In this document: positions 61,694 to 64,000 of the stretch, piece by piece
Layout of the letters: each line of letters starts with the position of its first letter
How positions within the stretch are numbered: position 1 is the stretch's first letter
Assembly (NCBI GenBank): GCA_944325785.1
Contig: CALVBN010000007.1
Location: 1-64,000 of the forward strand
From: Candidatus Gastranaerophilales bacterium
GTDB taxonomy: Bacteria > Cyanobacteriota > Vampirovibrionia > Gastranaerophilales > Gastranaerophilaceae
Length of the DNA: 64,000 bases
Direction of reading: 5' to 3'
Notes under the pieces: model-generated
What the model saw: only the letters and a program-made list of their open reading frames with translations
What the model was told of the DNA's origin: nothing
The model's database searches: none
Made by a program: the position numbers and the translations under genes

Positions 61694-63676
61694 ATGAACA
61701 AAATTAAATTTGCATTACTTAGTATTATTGTCTTACTGATACTGATTTTTGTCTACTCTGTAACATATAATTTTGCAGAACCTAAAGCATACGATTTTAT
61801 GGTAAGACATGTTTTAACCGAAAAACTGCCGTTTCATAACAAACAAGTTTATGGAAGCGGTGATGTTGTTCTCGTTATGATTGATACCATAACTGTTGAT
61901 AAATACAGATGGCCCTGGAAAAGAGAACTTTACTGCAAGCTTTTTGAATATTTCCATAAATATGCACAGCCCAAAGTTGTTGTACATGATTCCATTATTG
62001 GATCTCTTGATAAGGATAATCCCGAATCTGATAAAAAATTCTTTGAAACAATTAATAAATTTGACAACCTTGTATCCGGCTTTATGCCTCTTATAAATGA
62101 ATCCTGGGGAGATAAAAATTTTGGAGAAAAATACGATAGACAGTTTAAAGAAAAATTTGCATTAAAGATTGATAATGAACTTACTGAAATTCCGTCTTTT
62201 TACCCCGGTCTAATGCCGTTTCCGCAGGAATATTTTAACGCAATAAAACATATCGGCTCGGTGTCATTCCTTTCCGGTTTTATCGACGGACGTCTTTCTT
62301 CTAATGCATTGGATGAGGTTCAAAGAAACTATGAGTATATGCTTGCATATAAAGAGAATTTCTATCCGTCGCTTGCTCTGGAAGCTTTTCTTATTGCGAA
62401 TAATTTCCCGAAAATAAAAGTCACGGACTCTTATATAGAGTTTCCGGATTTAAATTACAGAATTAAGCACAGTGTAACCAAACATCAGATGTTTGTTCCG
62501 ATAAAATATTATAAATTATGGAACGGCTATTCCCATCCGGCTATCTCTGCCATTGATATCATGAACTCTTATGACAATCTGCAAAAAGGAAAAAAAGCGG
62601 TTATTAATCCGGATATATTTAAGGATAAAATTGTAGTAATCGGCGCAAATGTTCCTGCCGGCGGAGGTTTAAACGATACAAAAAATACACCTGTTTATTC
62701 AGCTCACCCCGGTGCTGACATACAGGCAACCGTAATTGACAATATTCTGCATAATGATTTTCTAAAAGTTCTGCCAAAAGCTTTTAATATTTTGATTACG
62801 ATTTTAGGAATGATTGCCGTTTATGCGGTTATCCGCATACATACGCTTTTTAAATCAATTACTCTTGCTTTTGCATTGATTGCCGGATATTTATTATTCA
62901 GCACTGTATGTTTTTATTTCGGATGTGTAGTGAATGTCATTACGCCCGTTGTGATGTACATTGTCACAATGATTATCGCGTATATTCACAAATTCGTACT
63001 GGAAAACAGAAGCAAAGAAAAAGTTAAATCCGCGATGGGCAAATATATGTCCGAAGATGTTATGAAACGCGTTGTGATGAATATTGATAATCTCGGGCTC
63101 GGCGGTAAAAAGGCTGTTGTAACAGTTTTATTTTCGGATATAAGAGGGTTTACTTCCATGTCTGAAACAATGCCCGCAGAACAGGTTTCACAGATTTTAA
63201 ACGAATACTTTACCGAAATGGAGCCGATTATTACTAAATATAACGGCATAATCAATAAATTTATCGGCGACGCTGTAATGGCGATTTTCGGCGAGCCTAT
63301 TCAAGATAAAAACCACGCACTTAATGCGGTTAAATGCGGTTACGAAATGCTTATGAAAGTCAAAGAACTCCAGAAAAAATGGGCAGAAGAAGGAAAGCCG
63401 AAAATTGATATCGGGATAGGAATTAATACAGGCGAGGTTTTTGTCGGCAATATCGGCTCGGTCAATCGTATGGAATACACGGTAATCGGCGATACGGTTA
63501 ACCTTGCAAGCAGACTCGAAAGCTACAATAAGGTTTATAAAACAAAAATGCTTATCAGCTCTTCAACATACGAACAAACCAAGAGCATTCTTGATGTTAT
63601 CAGGATTTCGGATGTTGAAATCAGAGGCAAATCGCATAAAATGGATATTTATGAAGTGCTGAAAGTTATCTGCTAG
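61694..63676 (+). CDS. CHASE2-domain adenylate/guanylate cyclase
   Basis: A 660-residue membrane cyclase. Order: N-terminal span, an extracellular CHASE2 sensor (about 30-370, with KVVVHDSIIGSLDKDNPESD), three transmembrane helices (about 375-450), and a class III cyclase domain with VLFSDIRGFTSM, INKFIGDAVMAIFG and INTGEVFVGNIGSVNRMEYT. It makes cAMP or cGMP in response to an external signal. ATG 61694 is chosen; TATCAT lies six bases upstream with no Shine-Dalgarno. Confidence 0.93.
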   Translation: MNKIKFALLSIIVLLILIFVYSVTYNFAEPKAYDFMVRHVLTEKLPFHNKQVYGSGDVVLVMIDTITVDKYRWPWKRELYCKLFEYFHKYAQPKVVVHDSIIGSLDKDNPESDKKFFETINKFDNLVSGFMPLINESWGDKNFGEKYDRQFKEKFALKIDNELTEIPSFYPGLMPFPQEYFNAIKHIGSVSFLSGFIDGRLSSNALDEVQRNYEYMLAYKENFYPSLALEAFLIANNFPKIKVTDSYIEFPDLNYRIKHSVTKHQMFVPIKYYKLWNGYSHPAISAIDIMNSYDNLQKGKKAVINPDIFKDKIVVIGANVPAGGGLNDTKNTPVYSAHPGADIQATVIDNILHNDFLKVLPKAFNILITILGMIAVYAVIRIHTLFKSITLAFALIAGYLLFSTVCFYFGCVVNVITPVVMYIVTMIIAYIHKFVLENRSKEKVKSAMGKYMSEDVMKRVVMNIDNLGLGGKKAVVTVLFSDIRGFTSMSETMPAEQVSQILNEYFTEMEPIITKYNGIINKFIGDAVMAIFGEPIQDKNHALNAVKCGYEMLMKVKELQKKWAEEGKPKIDIGIGINTGEVFVGNIGSVNRMEYTVIGDTVNLASRLESYNKVYKTKMLISSSTYEQTKSILDVIRISDVEIRGKSHKMDIYEVLKVIC

Positions 63677-63711
63677 CAAAAAATTTTTTGTCCGGTTTTA
63701 AAAAGAATACT

Positions 63712-64000
63712 ATGCAAATAAATAAATTAAATTCAGTAAATTTCGGTGCAAAATTTCTGACAAATACCGAAATCTCAAAATATAACCCCAAAAAGAAAAC
63801 TTACCAGCCTTTAAATGTCTCTCTGGTAGAGATTGAACCTGCCAGTAATGATGATTTAAGAACTCTTGTAAATGTAGCTAAGGGCTGGGGGAAAAATCAT
63901 ACTTATGCAACTGATATTGCCTCAACAGCAAGCGGAATTGCGGGAGATTTCCTGCCGGCAGAGAATTTTAAAATATATGCCTTGACACGCCAGGATGAGA
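63712..64000 (+). CDS. Partial hypothetical protein with NFGA head
   Basis: The window ends inside this gene; 96 residues are visible. It starts MQINKLNSVNFGAKFLTN, like the NF-Q-A/S heads at 22121 and 23399. The later part (LNVSLVEIEPASNDDLRTLV, FKIYALTRQDE) resembles the beginning of a GNAT acetyltransferase, but too little is present to be sure. Confidence 0.6.
   Translation, partial: MQINKLNSVNFGAKFLTNTEISKYNPKKKTYQPLNVSLVEIEPASNDDLRTLVNVAKGWGKNHTYATDIASTASGIAGDFLPAENFKIYALTRQDE

Overview
This is an AT-rich bacterial chromosome segment, dense with genes. The mix of housekeeping genes, the many short lineage-specific proteins and the prepilin-like genes with a long constant N-terminus suggest a non-photosynthetic relative of cyanobacteria: Vampirovibrionophyceae/'Melainabacteria', most likely an uncultured gut Gastranaerophilales. 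That placement is an inference from sequence style. It could be tested with the FtsZ, RecA, DnaK and DnaN sequences.

Layout. 0-1.1 kb: a tRNA-Pro behind a 77-bp direct repeat, a decayed gene and a hairpin-rich non-coding stretch. 1.1-5.1 kb: ACT and TPR proteins, a NarL-type response regulator, then accD-accA (malonyl-CoA synthesis). 5.1-6.7 kb: a tandemly duplicated regulatory leader, each copy with a 23-codon ORF and covarying hairpins, in front of prmA. 6.8-12.2 kb: tspO, an ABC sugar permease, dnaN, dCMP deaminase and a PhoR-like histidine kinase. 12.2-19.3 kb: a dehydratase/ketoreductase/ketosynthase trio resembling apeP-apeQ-apeR, an EndoQ-UvrD fusion, a PHP phosphoesterase and a glycosyltransferase. 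19.5-24.1 kb: recA and lineage-specific proteins. 24.1-26.6 kb: a nest of repeats, then dnaK. 26.8-38.1 kb: dppD-like ATPase, rpe, coiled-coil paralogs, an M3 peptidase, cell-surface sugar enzymes, phospholipase D, comF and a GlmS-like isomerase. 38.4-43 kb: Hsp20, an M16 protease, ftsZ and sigma-28-type small genes. 43-56.4 kb: three prepilin-like genes sharing one palindromic operator, enclosing thrB, aroC-aroK-aroB, ispG, ade and a DAHP synthase. 56.4-64 kb: a PFL-like protein, HxlR regulator, UPF0173 hydrolase, csaB-kdgK-eda and a CHASE2 cyclase.

Pathways. aroC/aroK/aroB and the DAHP synthase supply most of the shikimate pathway. accA/accD feed the fatty-acid-like cassette at 12.2-14.7 kb. 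kdgK plus eda form the end of a 2-keto-3-deoxygluconate route. recA, dnaN, ftsZ and dnaK are core cell-cycle and maintenance genes.

Most interesting points: (1) the duplicated prmA leader with two paralogous 23-aa hydrophobic ORFs and compensatory RNA changes; (2) prepilin-like genes with constant ends, a variable middle and a shared 25-26-bp palindromic operator; (3) two perfectly spaced sigma-28-like promoters in front of tiny genes; (4) at least eight genes whose -10 hexamer lies 6-7 nt before the ATG, implying leaderless mRNAs; (5) an EndoQ-UvrD fusion; (6) about 107-bp palindromic elements armed with heptamer arrays, and a GC-rich repeat inserted in frame in prmA.
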